In this document: in pieces, positions 17,756 to 26,919 of the stretch | Layout of the letters: every line of letters starts with the position of its first letter | Position numbering within the stretch: position 1 is the first letter of the stretch | Source of the DNA: Chromatiaceae bacterium | GTDB lineage: Bacteria > Pseudomonadota > Gammaproteobacteria > Chromatiales > Chromatiaceae | Direction of reading: 5' to 3' | DNA: 64,000 nt | Assembly: GCA_013426805.1 (NCBI GenBank) | Contig: JACDZG010000020.1 | Location: forward strand, 1-64,000 | Notes under the pieces: model-generated | What the model saw: the letters and a program-made list of their open reading frames with translations, nothing else | Databases searched by the model: none | What the model was told of the DNA's origin: nothing | Made by a program: the position numbers and the translations under genes

Positions 17756-19966
17756 TTGACGGACTCTCCCCCTAACTTGGGCAGCGCAATCCTGCTGCAA
17801 CAATCGCGAGAAAACATTGTGAATCTGCAATTAATTGGCCGGTATCCCGGAATCGCCAACGACAGCCGCCGCTATTTCCGTCAGCGATTACTTGAAGTCG
17901 CGTCACACCGCCAGCGGCGACGCACTCGTAATCGTTCAGCCGGCGCATGCACGTTTCTTGTGACTGCAATATCCCTTGCCTGCTCAGCACTCGCGACTCC
18001 CACTGCTGTCGCTGAGATTCGCTTCACTGAAACCACTGCCCTTGCTGGAATTCGAGATACGGGAGAGTCCATTGGCGCTGCGTGGAACGACGTCGACGGA
18101 GATGGCTACCCGGACCTTTGGCTCGACAAGCACCAGTACACGCCAACCGTCATCTACCTAAATCGGGGTGACGGCACTTTCGCAGAGTCGATCGAGGATT
18201 TCGATGAACCCTGGGGGATACTCGGTGCCTTTGAAGGCCGCACCGACAGCCATGGCCGGGCATGGGCGGATTTCGATAACGACGGCGATGATGACGTGCT
18301 CGAGGTATCGGATCTGGGCTGGGACAATCTGTTTTGGATCAATGACGGCTTTGGCCATCTTGAGAATCGGATGGCGACCCATGGTTTCGTCTACCCGTTC
18401 GATGCCTCGATCTGCTCGACTTCAGGGCAGTGCAATCCTTGGGGAAGACGCATGCCGTTGTGGTTCGACTATAACAACGACGGTGCTTTGGATGTGATGG
18501 TTTCAGCGCTCGTCGACTATGCTCCACCTTATTCTCCAACGGCGATTTTCAGGCAAACCACGAAACCCGATGGGGCAAAGTCTTTTGTTTATGCGAAAGA
18601 GACGGGGGTCGACTATGACAACGCTGCATTCTGCCGTTTCGGTGTCTTGGCGGAATTGTCCGGGGACGATCGGCTGGACTTGATCTGTGCGGATAGCGCC
18701 AAGGTCAGTGAAGTCTGGGATACCAGCCAATTGCCGTTTCTCAGTTTGCGCGGACGCCTCGGTCCGGACCTTTACCGCAGTAGACCGGCCGACTTCGCGG
18801 TTGGGGACTTCAACGGCGATTTGCTTCCCGACATTTTCGTGGTACGTCCAGCGATCAGTGCGGACGTCGCTCAACTGGTTGGGACCAGAAACGTTCATGC
18901 TAGATTCGTGACAAAGACAGCGGAGCCGGCAAAGCTCTCCTTCGCTGCCGAGGGTTCACTGGTTATCGATTTCGATTGGTGGACGGATACCGATGACGTC
19001 TTCATCGGCGCATCACGTGCCAACCCACCATCTAGTGCTAACCTGTCCGTCTACAATGGATGGAATAACTACGTGCGTCTCACCCTATCGCCCACCGATG
19101 CCCGGAACCAAGGCATCGGGTTGGACAGGGCGCCCGGTTACTATATCGGATACGTCGACGGTCGATGGGTTGTTCGCTTCGTCAACCACCGGAGCAGCTG
19201 GCCAAAACAGTTGGTCATTCAGGCGAGCGGTGCTATTTCCAACCTGCTTACCGAGGGCGGACTGGTCATTGGTCAACGTGCGAACACGCTGCCGGCCCTG
19301 TTACTCCAGAATGCCGCGCATCAACTCGTCAATCACTCAAATAGCATCCTCGGACCGCAGAGTTCTTGTATATCCGCGGTCGCCGGTGATTTTGACAATG
19401 ACGGCGATCTCGACGTATTTACCGGGTGCAGCGGCGAAATTGCGAATCTGGACAACATTCTTTACGAGAATGATGGTCTCGGCAACTTTACAGCCATCAC
19501 CGGTAGCAAATTGGGTAAGGCACGGGGTGATCTTTATGGGCGAACCGACACCGTCATCACGGCAGACTACGATCAGGATGGCCGATTGGACCTGTTTGTC
19601 ACCAACGGACGGGCATTCCGACCTTATAGTATCGCCGGGCGTCAGCAGCTTTTCCGCAATGTAAGCAACAACGATCATCATTGGGTCGAGGTCGATTTGC
19701 GGGGCGTGACGACCAATCGTAATGGAATCGGTGCACGGGTCTTCGCGTCAACACCTGACGGTAAGGTCCAAGTTCGCGAACAGGACAACGGGATGCATCG
19801 GGATGGGCAGAACCACCGGCGGCTGCATTTTGGGTTGGGCCGCAACACCACGTTGAATCTTGAAGTACGCTGGCCTAGCGGCATCGTAGACCACTTCAAT
19901 GACGTGGGTGTCGATCGCCTCCATACTTTGACCGAAGGAGCCGATCACACTGAAGCGCTCCAGTAG
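17756..19966 (+). CDS. exported FG-GAP / ASPIC-UnbV propeller protein without the module
   Basis: A 736-residue CRTAC1-like protein. FG-GAP calcium-loop repeats are visible: WNDVDGDGYPDLWLD, WADFDNDGDDDVLEV, GDFNGDLLPDIFVV, GDFDNDGDLDVFTG and ADYDQDGRLDLFVTN. An inserted beta domain shared with the paralogues occupies about residues 375-500 (YYIGYVDGRWVVRFV). It ends with an ASPIC/UnbV domain (about 640-725, VEVDLRGVTTNRNGIGARV to LHFGLGRN). It stops where the paralogues at 28625 and 38978 continue into the four-Cys module. The hydrophobic export segment lies unusually far in (about residues 62-85, after RQRRRTRNRS). The TTG start at 17756 is therefore uncertain; GTG at about 17819 is an alternative. 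Confidence 0.8.
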   Translation: MTDSPPNLGSAILLQQSRENIVNLQLIGRYPGIANDSRRYFRQRLLEVASHRQRRRTRNRSAGACTFLVTAISLACSALATPTAVAEIRFTETTALAGIRDTGESIGAAWNDVDGDGYPDLWLDKHQYTPTVIYLNRGDGTFAESIEDFDEPWGILGAFEGRTDSHGRAWADFDNDGDDDVLEVSDLGWDNLFWINDGFGHLENRMATHGFVYPFDASICSTSGQCNPWGRRMPLWFDYNNDGALDVMVSALVDYAPPYSPTAIFRQTTKPDGAKSFVYAKETGVDYDNAAFCRFGVLAELSGDDRLDLICADSAKVSEVWDTSQLPFLSLRGRLGPDLYRSRPADFAVGDFNGDLLPDIFVVRPAISADVAQLVGTRNVHARFVTKTAEPAKLSFAAEGSLVIDFDWWTDTDDVFIGASRANPPSSANLSVYNGWNNYVRLTLSPTDARNQGIGLDRAPGYYIGYVDGRWVVRFVNHRSSWPKQLVIQASGAISNLLTEGGLVIGQRANTLPALLLQNAAHQLVNHSNSILGPQSSCISAVAGDFDNDGDLDVFTGCSGEIANLDNILYENDGLGNFTAITGSKLGKARGDLYGRTDTVITADYDQDGRLDLFVTNGRAFRPYSIAGRQQLFRNVSNNDHHWVEVDLRGVTTNRNGIGARVFASTPDGKVQVREQDNGMHRDGQNHRRLHFGLGRNTTLNLEVRWPSGIVDHFNDVGVDRLHTLTEGADHTEALQ

Positions 19967-20021
19967 GGCCTAGCGTCTTATCTTGCAGGCCGTACCCGTT
20001 GCGGGGCAACATCCGGGGCGG

Positions 20022-20050
20022 CATCGTTCCGGCACTCCGCCGGAACGATG
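20022..20050. terminator. strong hairpin between convergent genes
   Basis: CATCGTTCCGGC (20022-20033) and GCCGGAACGATG (20039-20050) form a perfect 12-base stem with a five-base loop about 55 bases after the stop at 19966, followed by a modest T-rich stretch (TCGCTTTCT). The rest of 19967-20234 shows no gene. Confidence 0.6.
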
Positions 20051-20234
20051 TCGCTTTCTGGTGATACAGAGAGAGCAACGCCCCAAGGAGAATAGCCCAA
20101 CTCTGCTATTCGGTTGTCCGCCGCTAGCGGATTGACTATCGCGGCAGACCGGCCGAAACGAAAAAAAGGGGGTTCTGAACGACCCGCGGCGAACCCAGTT
20201 TGTCGGATCCGCCGCAGGTTTTCAACCGGCCTGT

Positions 20235-22820
20235 TTAGGGCCGGATCAGGACAGTAGAATCATAAGGATCGAGCGTCACTTGGGTAACGTCCGCCCCATT
20301 ATTGATGGGGTCCTGGCCGGTTCCCTGAATGTGCATGAAGGTTCCGCCGAGATCCACAGTACGGACGGACGGAGTGGCATTGACAACGACTACAGCGTTA
20401 TCGAAGTCGCGCCGGAAGACATCGGCATTACCTTCAAGCAGGTACATTGAGTCTACCAAAAGGTCGGTGTTTTCGCGGCCAACATTAAGTCTTAGCGGAT
20501 GTTGTCCGGTCCGCTCCGCGGTAAAGGTGAAAACCTGTCGACTCCATATGTCGGGGATGGTTAACACCTCCGTCTGGTCGCCCACCGCTACCTGAATAGT
20601 CCGAATGGCGCTGGACCGAACACTGAAGGCCAGGGTGTATTGCCTGCCGCTGATGAGCGACACATTGGGTCCCCGCACGAAGGCGCGGGCATAGGTAGGT
20701 GCATAGCTCAGGTGCTGGCTGATCCGCAGCGCACCGCTGCCATCCTGACGATTGTCGGCTTCCGTGTCTATCGTCACCGTGACATTGCTGCCGGTCCATC
20801 CGGACAGGTCGACGTCAAAGGTTCCGTTCGTAAGCAGACTGCGTTCCGGCGCAAACGCCACCGGGTCATAAACACGATAACGCGGCCCTAACGGAAAACC
20901 CATCCAACCGCTATGGCTGCGGATCAACGATTCGTTCTCTGGGGTTGATGCGATCGCATGACCGAAGGTTGGCGATCCCCGCACCACGTCTACCGCATAC
21001 TCGTCCCACCATGGATCGATCACATGCCAATTCTGCTGTCCGTAGTAACCGTCATCAAGTAGCATCAGACCGAAGCCGAAGCGGAATCCGGTATTGTTCG
21101 GTGGGTTCGGGTCGGCTGCGCTTGGATAGAGTTTGGTCGGCATCTTGTTGATACCTTCACAGTAACGTGGACCAACCTGCCCGTGACGCATCTGCACAGA
21201 GTATGCCGTCATGCGTCCATTGATTTCTCGGTAATCCGGGGTAGCGCTGGGCGTGATATTGCGCTGGGGCCATCCTTCCAATTGGGTACCGTTATTGGTA
21301 GTATAGCCGCGGGCCTCGATAACGCCGCCGACGATGACCGCATTCGGCAGCCGCTCCCGCACCATATCGTAAAAGGCACTCAGGCCGTTACCCCAGTAGT
21401 TATCGCCGGTTGGAGAGACACCATTGTCCAACACGAGATCGTTGTTCACATCCGCGCTCTTGTCATTCCCGGCGTCGTCGATGAAGTGGAAATCAGAATC
21501 GTAAAGGATACCCTCCAGTTTAGCCGATGTAAGCCTGCCGGATGGATCTCTTGAATAGTTCTCGGAGATCCAGCTCGCCATGACTTCGTTGAACTGACGT
21601 CCGTTGGCGTCGCGTGGGCAGGTCGTACTGAGATTGTAGACCCACAGCTCGGGCTCACTGGTGTCGCCGTTGCCGATCACATGCGTGGCGACAATCGCAC
21701 CCGCGGGATGGAAGCGCGCAGTCGACTTGAGGCCGCGACTGGTCAGCGTCAAGGTATTGGTAGCCGTATTGACCGCGGTGACCTTGGCATGCTCGGCGTT
21801 GACAAAAGCACCCGGTGCACCATCGTAGATGACAATATACCGATCAGCGATGAAGCGGCTTGCATCGGTCACGCGCAGACTCGTGGTGCTCGCGGTGATC
21901 GCAGTTGCGAGAATTGATCCTGGAGAATAAAGCCAATGACCCGCATAGACGCTGCAACCCGTGGTGGCATCGCCTGTCTCACCGAACGGCATACCGCTTG
22001 CGAGTGTGCACGGATTCGTATCATTAAAACCCTGATAACCAAATGGTGCAAAAATACGCAGACCCATGGTTTCCGGATTGATCTCCTGTACTTGTTTCAG
22101 CCAGTCAAAGCGACTCGGCTTGACGGCGATCATACTGTACTTCGAGAACCGTTCCGGCGTGTCGATTTTTTTCAGAGGACCCGTGGTGATGCGCGGGAAC
22201 GGCCGGTCCGCCAGCGTCGTATCAGAGACCGTCGTCACGCTGTCGGTGGTTTCTGCGTCATCAAGATACGCATGGCCGCAAGGCCCCATGGTACGCAGGT
22301 CGAAAGGCGTCTTCACCGGGGTACGGTTCGGTCCGACCAGCACGGTATCGATAGGTGCCGTCAGATTCAGGCACACCGGGGTACCCGATGGGAATGCGAA
22401 GGCGACGCTGTCTATACCGACACCGGCGGCAAACAGCCGAAACGCAATCCCGGAAGGGTCGCTGGCATCCAAGACATCGTTGGATTCGATAGACGATCCG
22501 ACCACCATATCGGCGGGCTGAGATCCTTTTATCGACCCGACATACTCAATTGCCGCCGTACTACGTCCGCCGGTGATGGAGATATTCCATGAACCGTTGT
22601 CGCAGTTTTCCCACAGGGTCACGGCCGCACCCGCGACTCCTGAGACGGCCGGCCGACCACAGGTCTCCACTGCGGCCATCGCTTGTGCAATGGGCCAACT
22701 GGAACCGCCAACCAGCGCCCCAGCGACCATCAGCATCTCGATGGCATTGAAGATCCTCGTATGCTGTGGCGCATGGTGCGAAGCTGAATCTGGCTTGGTG
22801 ATGGCGCGTTGAGTATTCAT
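20235..22820 (-). CDS. exported four-Cys-module + glycosidase-like + CBM-like protein (paralogue 2)
   Basis: An 861-residue paralogue of the protein at 5131-7701 with the same domain order. It has a long signal region (hydrophobic part IEMLMVAGALVGG, to about residue 50), the module (CGRPAVSG to MGPC), and the barrel-like region with YDSDFHFI, NGTQLEGWPQRN and DPWWDEYAVD. A jelly-roll CBM-like part follows (SLLTNGTFDVDLSGW to LLVDSMYLLEG), then the C-terminal beta domain ending in STVLIRP. I place the start at the ATG at 22820, because the TTG at 22850 lacks support and the paralogue at 33773 starts at the matching place. The product probably acts on an extracellular glycan, by analogy only. 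Confidence 0.75.
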   Translation of the reverse strand: MNTQRAITKPDSASHHAPQHTRIFNAIEMLMVAGALVGGSSWPIAQAMAAVETCGRPAVSGVAGAAVTLWENCDNGSWNISITGGRSTAAIEYVGSIKGSQPADMVVGSSIESNDVLDASDPSGIAFRLFAAGVGIDSVAFAFPSGTPVCLNLTAPIDTVLVGPNRTPVKTPFDLRTMGPCGHAYLDDAETTDSVTTVSDTTLADRPFPRITTGPLKKIDTPERFSKYSMIAVKPSRFDWLKQVQEINPETMGLRIFAPFGYQGFNDTNPCTLASGMPFGETGDATTGCSVYAGHWLYSPGSILATAITASTTSLRVTDASRFIADRYIVIYDGAPGAFVNAEHAKVTAVNTATNTLTLTSRGLKSTARFHPAGAIVATHVIGNGDTSEPELWVYNLSTTCPRDANGRQFNEVMASWISENYSRDPSGRLTSAKLEGILYDSDFHFIDDAGNDKSADVNNDLVLDNGVSPTGDNYWGNGLSAFYDMVRERLPNAVIVGGVIEARGYTTNNGTQLEGWPQRNITPSATPDYREINGRMTAYSVQMRHGQVGPRYCEGINKMPTKLYPSAADPNPPNNTGFRFGFGLMLLDDGYYGQQNWHVIDPWWDEYAVDVVRGSPTFGHAIASTPENESLIRSHSGWMGFPLGPRYRVYDPVAFAPERSLLTNGTFDVDLSGWTGSNVTVTIDTEADNRQDGSGALRISQHLSYAPTYARAFVRGPNVSLISGRQYTLAFSVRSSAIRTIQVAVGDQTEVLTIPDIWSRQVFTFTAERTGQHPLRLNVGRENTDLLVDSMYLLEGNADVFRRDFDNAVVVVNATPSVRTVDLGGTFMHIQGTGQDPINNGADVTQVTLDPYDSTVLIRP

Positions 22821-23039
22821 AAAGGTGTCCGGAAAGCGATTAAATCGCAATGGTTCAATAACTCCCTTCCCGAGTCGGTGACACTCGAAATCTAACCCGA
22901 CTCATTTAGTCACCACTGACTCTTGGGGTGAACTATAGGAAAGCAGACAGTGTGGAGTTGTGACCAGGTTCCGCGTTTTGGGTGCTCTCAGGCGAATTGC
23001 GACCGAGTTTGCAAATTTGTCGACAAAGTACACCTCGAC

Positions 23040-23355
23040 CGACACAGTCATGCTAAGCTTCTGCACAGGGCAAGGGCGCCGGTAGTTGGCCAGATGGATT
23101 CAGGCACGGCTTTTGGCCTCACCGTGACGAGTACGACGGGTGCGCGACTCGAACCGTCGCCTTCGTTCCCTGCCCAGCCGGTGCCGATCAGCTCATATCA
23201 GAGGGCCGCCCTGCCGGGACTGTTCGAGGGCTGCTTTACGGCTCGCTTCAAAAGGCGGAAGTCAGACCGTGAAAAGACGGTTGTTTCTGGGCGTTGGTGT
23301 CCAAAAAAGCACGCCACGACCCGGCGCTGTAATATTTTTGGGGAACCACCCGCAG
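23040..23355 (+). pseudogene. truncated duplicate of the sulfotransferase at 42721 with its upstream region
   Basis: From about 23040 the sequence follows the region before 42721: GTCATGCTAA, then GGTTCAGGC-like, then CTCGCTTCAAAAGGCGGAA and CAGACCGTGAAAAGAC. It then enters the coding part at GTG 23269, giving KRRLFLGVGVQK as against KRQLFLGVGVQK. The resemblance fades near GGGGAACCACCCGCAG (23339-23354), so only about 28 codons remain. The rest of 22821-23635 shows no gene. Confidence 0.65.
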
Positions 23356-23635
23356 TGGGGGAGGCGGAGTGCGCCCAACCGGCGGGTGAAGGCGGAGTGC
23401 GTTGCGGTCCACGCCACCACAGATCGGAAGTGACATCCGGGCGCGGTCAACCGAGACGTCGGCGTGTGCAGCGATGCATAGAAGCGCACGAACAGGGCAG
23501 CTGAGCGAATGACAGACCGCCGATACTTGGGATGATTACGGGCAGCAGGGAACCAGTGCTCCGAATCCCGAGGTATGGGTACCTTTATTTACGCCGCCGG
23601 GAAGGCGACCGGGATATCGACAACCTAACGATCGG

Positions 23636-24547
23636 TCACTTGATATATCCGGCTTGTTTTAGCAAATGCTCCTGGATCGTAAGCACTTTTCTCTGCTGAT
23701 CATCGCTCCATGCCTTCATCCAGGACATATTCTCAGGCTTGAGCGCGAGCGCGGAAACAGATGCCGAGAATTCCTCGTCGGTTGCGGTGACGCCTAAAAA
23801 TTTGAGCAAACCACTCAACTCGTCAAGCGGTTGCGACAAAAAATCCTCGTAACGAAGTTCATAGACCTGATTAGCATCGATACCAGCCAAGCCGTTCGCG
23901 ATGAATGTCATTTCCTCGACCCAGTTTCTCGCAGCAAGCTCCAATTGCTCGTGACCCAAAGCGCCCATCTCCGCGGGGCTTTTGCCCGACCAGAATAGCA
24001 GGTGATCTGCCCACCATCGGACACGTAACAAGGAGTAGGCAACGGCACGCCCGTCACGGACCAGATGGACAAATTTCGCTTCAGGAAAAACTGATCTCAG
24101 GTAGTCGATTCGCCGATTATTGGCGGTACGCTTGGACAACAGCACAAGACCCCCCGTGTACCGCAATATCTCCTTGAATGTGCGCCGCAAGCACCTTCGC
24201 GATTCCTCGCTTGGTACCTGAACATCCGCCAGAGTGAATGGGACACCGCACCGACCGTAGACCGCTTCGCATTCCGCTGGCTGAGGGATGAACTTAAAAT
24301 AAAACTCACGCGCTCTGTTGAAATTAGCGCTTCCGTCGTCTCTAAACCAGCATTTCCGTTTCAGTTCCGGGCGGCCGTTTACCAATCGCTCAATGCTCGA
24401 CGCCACGAGAACCGACGAGTATCTATTATGGTGATTGCTGAGATAGGCCACATCCTTATGCAAAGCGACCGTCTTGTACAATAATGTCGTACCCGATCGA
24501 CCTGCTCCGATAAGAAAAACTACCGGCAAGTTTTCATTGTCTGACAT
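23636..24547 (-). CDS. PAPS-dependent sulfotransferase family protein
   Basis: A 303-residue protein with the phosphosulfate loop GAGRSGTTLLYK (about residues 14-25), LSKRTANNRRIDYL, the 3'-phosphate segment LVRDGRAVAYSLLRVR near residue 165, and LRYEDFLSQPLDEL near residue 240. The full length is kept, in contrast to its deleted paralogue at 14845-15544. The likely role is sulfation of a glycan precursor or polysaccharide; the acceptor is unknown. It stands alone, flanked by the truncated sulfotransferase duplicate and insertion-sequence debris. Confidence 0.85.
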   Translation of the reverse strand: MSDNENLPVVFLIGAGRSGTTLLYKTVALHKDVAYLSNHHNRYSSVLVASSIERLVNGRPELKRKCWFRDDGSANFNRAREFYFKFIPQPAECEAVYGRCGVPFTLADVQVPSEESRRCLRRTFKEILRYTGGLVLLSKRTANNRRIDYLRSVFPEAKFVHLVRDGRAVAYSLLRVRWWADHLLFWSGKSPAEMGALGHEQLELAARNWVEEMTFIANGLAGIDANQVYELRYEDFLSQPLDELSGLLKFLGVTATDEEFSASVSALALKPENMSWMKAWSDDQQRKVLTIQEHLLKQAGYIK

Positions 24548-25635
24548 TTACAACCACCAAACGTTATACGGGGGTGACTCACCGACTATTGCAGGTGACC
24601 ATCGGCTCATCTGCGCTGCGAAAAAGCGGCGATGTTCTGAGAAATCCACACCTCATCTTGATCGGCCGCGCGACACTGCATCGGCGGCCAGACGCAACCG
24701 CCTTTCTCGCTTAAAGGGATGGTACCTCAGCATTATCGGATTGCGCTAGTCCATCTTTAAAATGACCCCATTGATAAAGACCCTCAACTGGCATCTAACT
24801 CTCTGATCCTTATGTACACTCCTGCCAAGATCGCAATGTAGTGCCAAGTTATTCAATAGAGATCGAGTAAAGCGGGGGCCGGGTGTCGTAAGGTACCTGG
24901 ATGCCCATCCGTCCCACCCATACCACGAACAGCGCCACCGGGGAGCGCTACGCCACCCACCGCCTGGTGCAGTCCTCGCGCGTGGGCGGCCGGGTGCGCC
25001 AGGTCAACCTGCCGAACTTTGGCCGCCAGTTCACGCTGCCCCAGGCGGAGTGGCCGGCACGCTGTGCGCGGCTGGAGGAGCTGCTTAGCGGCCAGGGCGC
25101 CTTGCTCGCCGGCGTCGCGCCCGTCGAACGGGAGGCGCAGCGGCGGTTCGCCCGGCTGTTGGCGCGCCAGGGCGTGGCCCCGCCGATCGGGGACCCTGAG
25201 GGTGGCGATATGCAGGCGATCGACGTCGACTCCCTGGAACTGAGCCGCCCGCGCCGCGTCGGAGGTGAAGTTTGTCGCGCCGCTCCAGGGCTTGGAGCTG
25301 AGCGGCCGACAACGGGCGCTGATCGTCGGGGCGGTGGTTGGGCGCATGGCCGCGCCGGGCTCGGAACGGGCGACCCACCGCTGGCTGGGTGAGCAAAGTG
25401 CGTTGGGGGAATTGCTGGAGGTCGACTTCGCGACCCTCCCCCAGGCACGGTTCCGCCGCGCGGCGGACCTGCCCTCAACGCTAATCGAAAACGACCCACC
25501 TTCTGCTAACGAAAGGGCTCCATCCTTTGGCGCGTAAGGCTTTGCGCTCAGCACTAGAGCACCACCGGCGCTCCGGCCGGTGCGGGTGCCGGAGCACACT
25601 TCCACCGTCAGGCACCTTGCCGATCGGTGGAAGAG

Positions 25636-26076
25636 ATGAGCCATACGTCCCGCTGCCGCGGTTGCGGCCAGGCCTTTCAGCCGCGTCCGCAGAATCCGAC
25701 CCAGACCTACTGTTCGCAGCCGGCCTGCCAGCGGGTGCGTAAGCACGACTGGCAGCGTCGCCAGCGCGCCAGTGATCCGGACTACCGGGCCAACGACCAC
25801 GCCGCGCAGCAGGCCTGGGCGCGGGAGCACCCGCAGTACTGGCGCGCCTGGCGGGAGCAGCACCCCGCGTATGTCGCGCGCAACCGCCGGGCGCAGGGGG
25901 CGCGCAACGCGCGGCGCCGGGCCGTGGGGGGAATTGCAAAAGAGGACGCGTCAACGCCTAAGAGCATTTTGCTAGCAGGCACTTACCGCGTCGAGCCGTG
26001 GTCTGGGGCGGACTGCAAATGGGGACGTGTCAACGCCGGAAACCTTTTCATACTCAGCGCTGTAGCAACGCCCTAG
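25636..26076 (+). CDS. small Cys-rich (zinc-ribbon-like) passenger protein of the IS21-type element
   Basis: About 146 residues, starting at ATG 25636 (GTG at 25627 also possible). The N-terminus has the pattern CRGCG-x15-CSQPACQ, suggesting a metal-binding ribbon. It is followed by a very basic, Trp/Arg-rich region (HDWQRRQRASDPDYRANDHA). Similar proteins accompany IS21-like elements in proteobacteria as far as I recall; their function is unknown. The C-terminal third contains short repeats of GCAAAWGRGGACG type and may be degenerate. Confidence 0.5.
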   Translation: MSHTSRCRGCGQAFQPRPQNPTQTYCSQPACQRVRKHDWQRRQRASDPDYRANDHAAQQAWAREHPQYWRAWREQHPAYVARNRRAQGARNARRRAVGGIAKEDASTPKSILLAGTYRVEPWSGADCKWGRVNAGNLFILSAVATP

Positions 26077-26149
26077 GCGGGTTGGCGGGTGATTGCAAAG
26101 AGAGGACTCGCTGGTGTTGGCCGGGGGTTGGGGCTAGCGTAGGGGCCAT

Positions 26150-26380
26150 GAACGCCTCACCCCTGAACGGGACCTGCATCGGCTGGCGACGCCCTTTGCC
26201 CAGACCCGGGTGCAGCGCCCGCAGCAGGTGCGCCGCCTGATGACCTCCATCGACGCCAACGGCCGGCGGGTGCCGTTACTGGTGGTGGCGGACGGCGCGG
26301 GGTTCGTCTTGATCAATGGGTACCAGCGCTGGACCGCGCTCACCCGGCTGGGCCGCGACACCGCGCAGATCGAGGCCTGA
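26150..26380 (+). pseudogene. ParB-like N-terminal domain fragment
   Basis: The frame reads LATPFAQTRVQRPQQVRRLM, then SIDANGRRVPLLVV and INGYQRWTALTRLGRDT before a stop at about 26378. This is the ParB/Srx-fold core that accompanies some IS21-type elements. No start codon fits this frame (ATG 26148 is in another frame) and the C-terminal part is missing. Confidence 0.5.
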
Positions 26381-26381
26381 G

Positions 26382-26919
26382 CGTCCGCCACATCAGCCGC
26401 ACCCTGGGGCACACGCCCCGCACGGTGCGCCGGGTGCTGGCGCAGGGCGCAGCGCGACCCCCGCGCAGCAGGCCGCCAGTCGCGAACGCGCCCGCACTCA
26501 ATACCAGCGTCCTGGTGGCCGCCGGCAGTGGCCCCGGGACGGTGATCGCCGCCCCCATGGTCTACAACGCCCAAGACCTCATTGAGGAACTGTACGCCTC
26601 GCTCGCCGATCACTCCACCACGCGCCTGCTCAAGCGCTTGGCCGCTTATGACGCGTTGGTGATTGATGAACTGGGCTACATGAACCTCAAGCCCGAGCAC
26701 GCCAACGCGCTGTTCCAACTCTTGGAACAGCGCTATGCCCGCAAGAGCACGGTCATCACCACCAACCTCGACTTCGATCAGTGGTATGACCTGTTCCGCA
26801 ATAAGCCCCTGGTCGATGCCCTGCTCGACCGTCTGCAACACCACTGCATCACCCTGCGCCTCACCGGAACGTCCTTGCGCGCCCCGGCAGCGCCCGCCGC
26901 AAGCCCCACGCCGCGCTGA
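26382..26919 (+). pseudogene. istA start fused by deletion to the istB C-terminal half
   Basis: The frame begins with a helix-turn-helix-like RHISRTLGHTPRTVRRVLA, as at the start of IstA. It continues after a junction near 26560 into the second half of IstB: MVYNAQDLIEELYASLAD, Walker B DALVIDELGYM, STVITTNLDFDQWYDLF, LDRLQHHCITLRLTGTSLR. The IstA catalytic core and the IstB Walker A are absent. It cannot drive transposition. The segment 26920-27129 has no gene. Confidence 0.65.

Noticed and set aside
18993-19664. 223-codon frame within the propeller gene at 17756
   Set aside because: Overlaps the FG-GAP coding frame, which has clear domain structure; the alternative has none.
22950-23504. 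184-codon + strand frame before the sulfotransferase at 23636
   Set aside because: It runs through the duplicated leader and truncated sulfotransferase in mixed frames, so it is not a real gene.
24853-25863. 336-codon - strand frame over the IS1634 and IS21 remnants
   Set aside because: Antisense to recognisable transposase sequence and crosses the insertion border.
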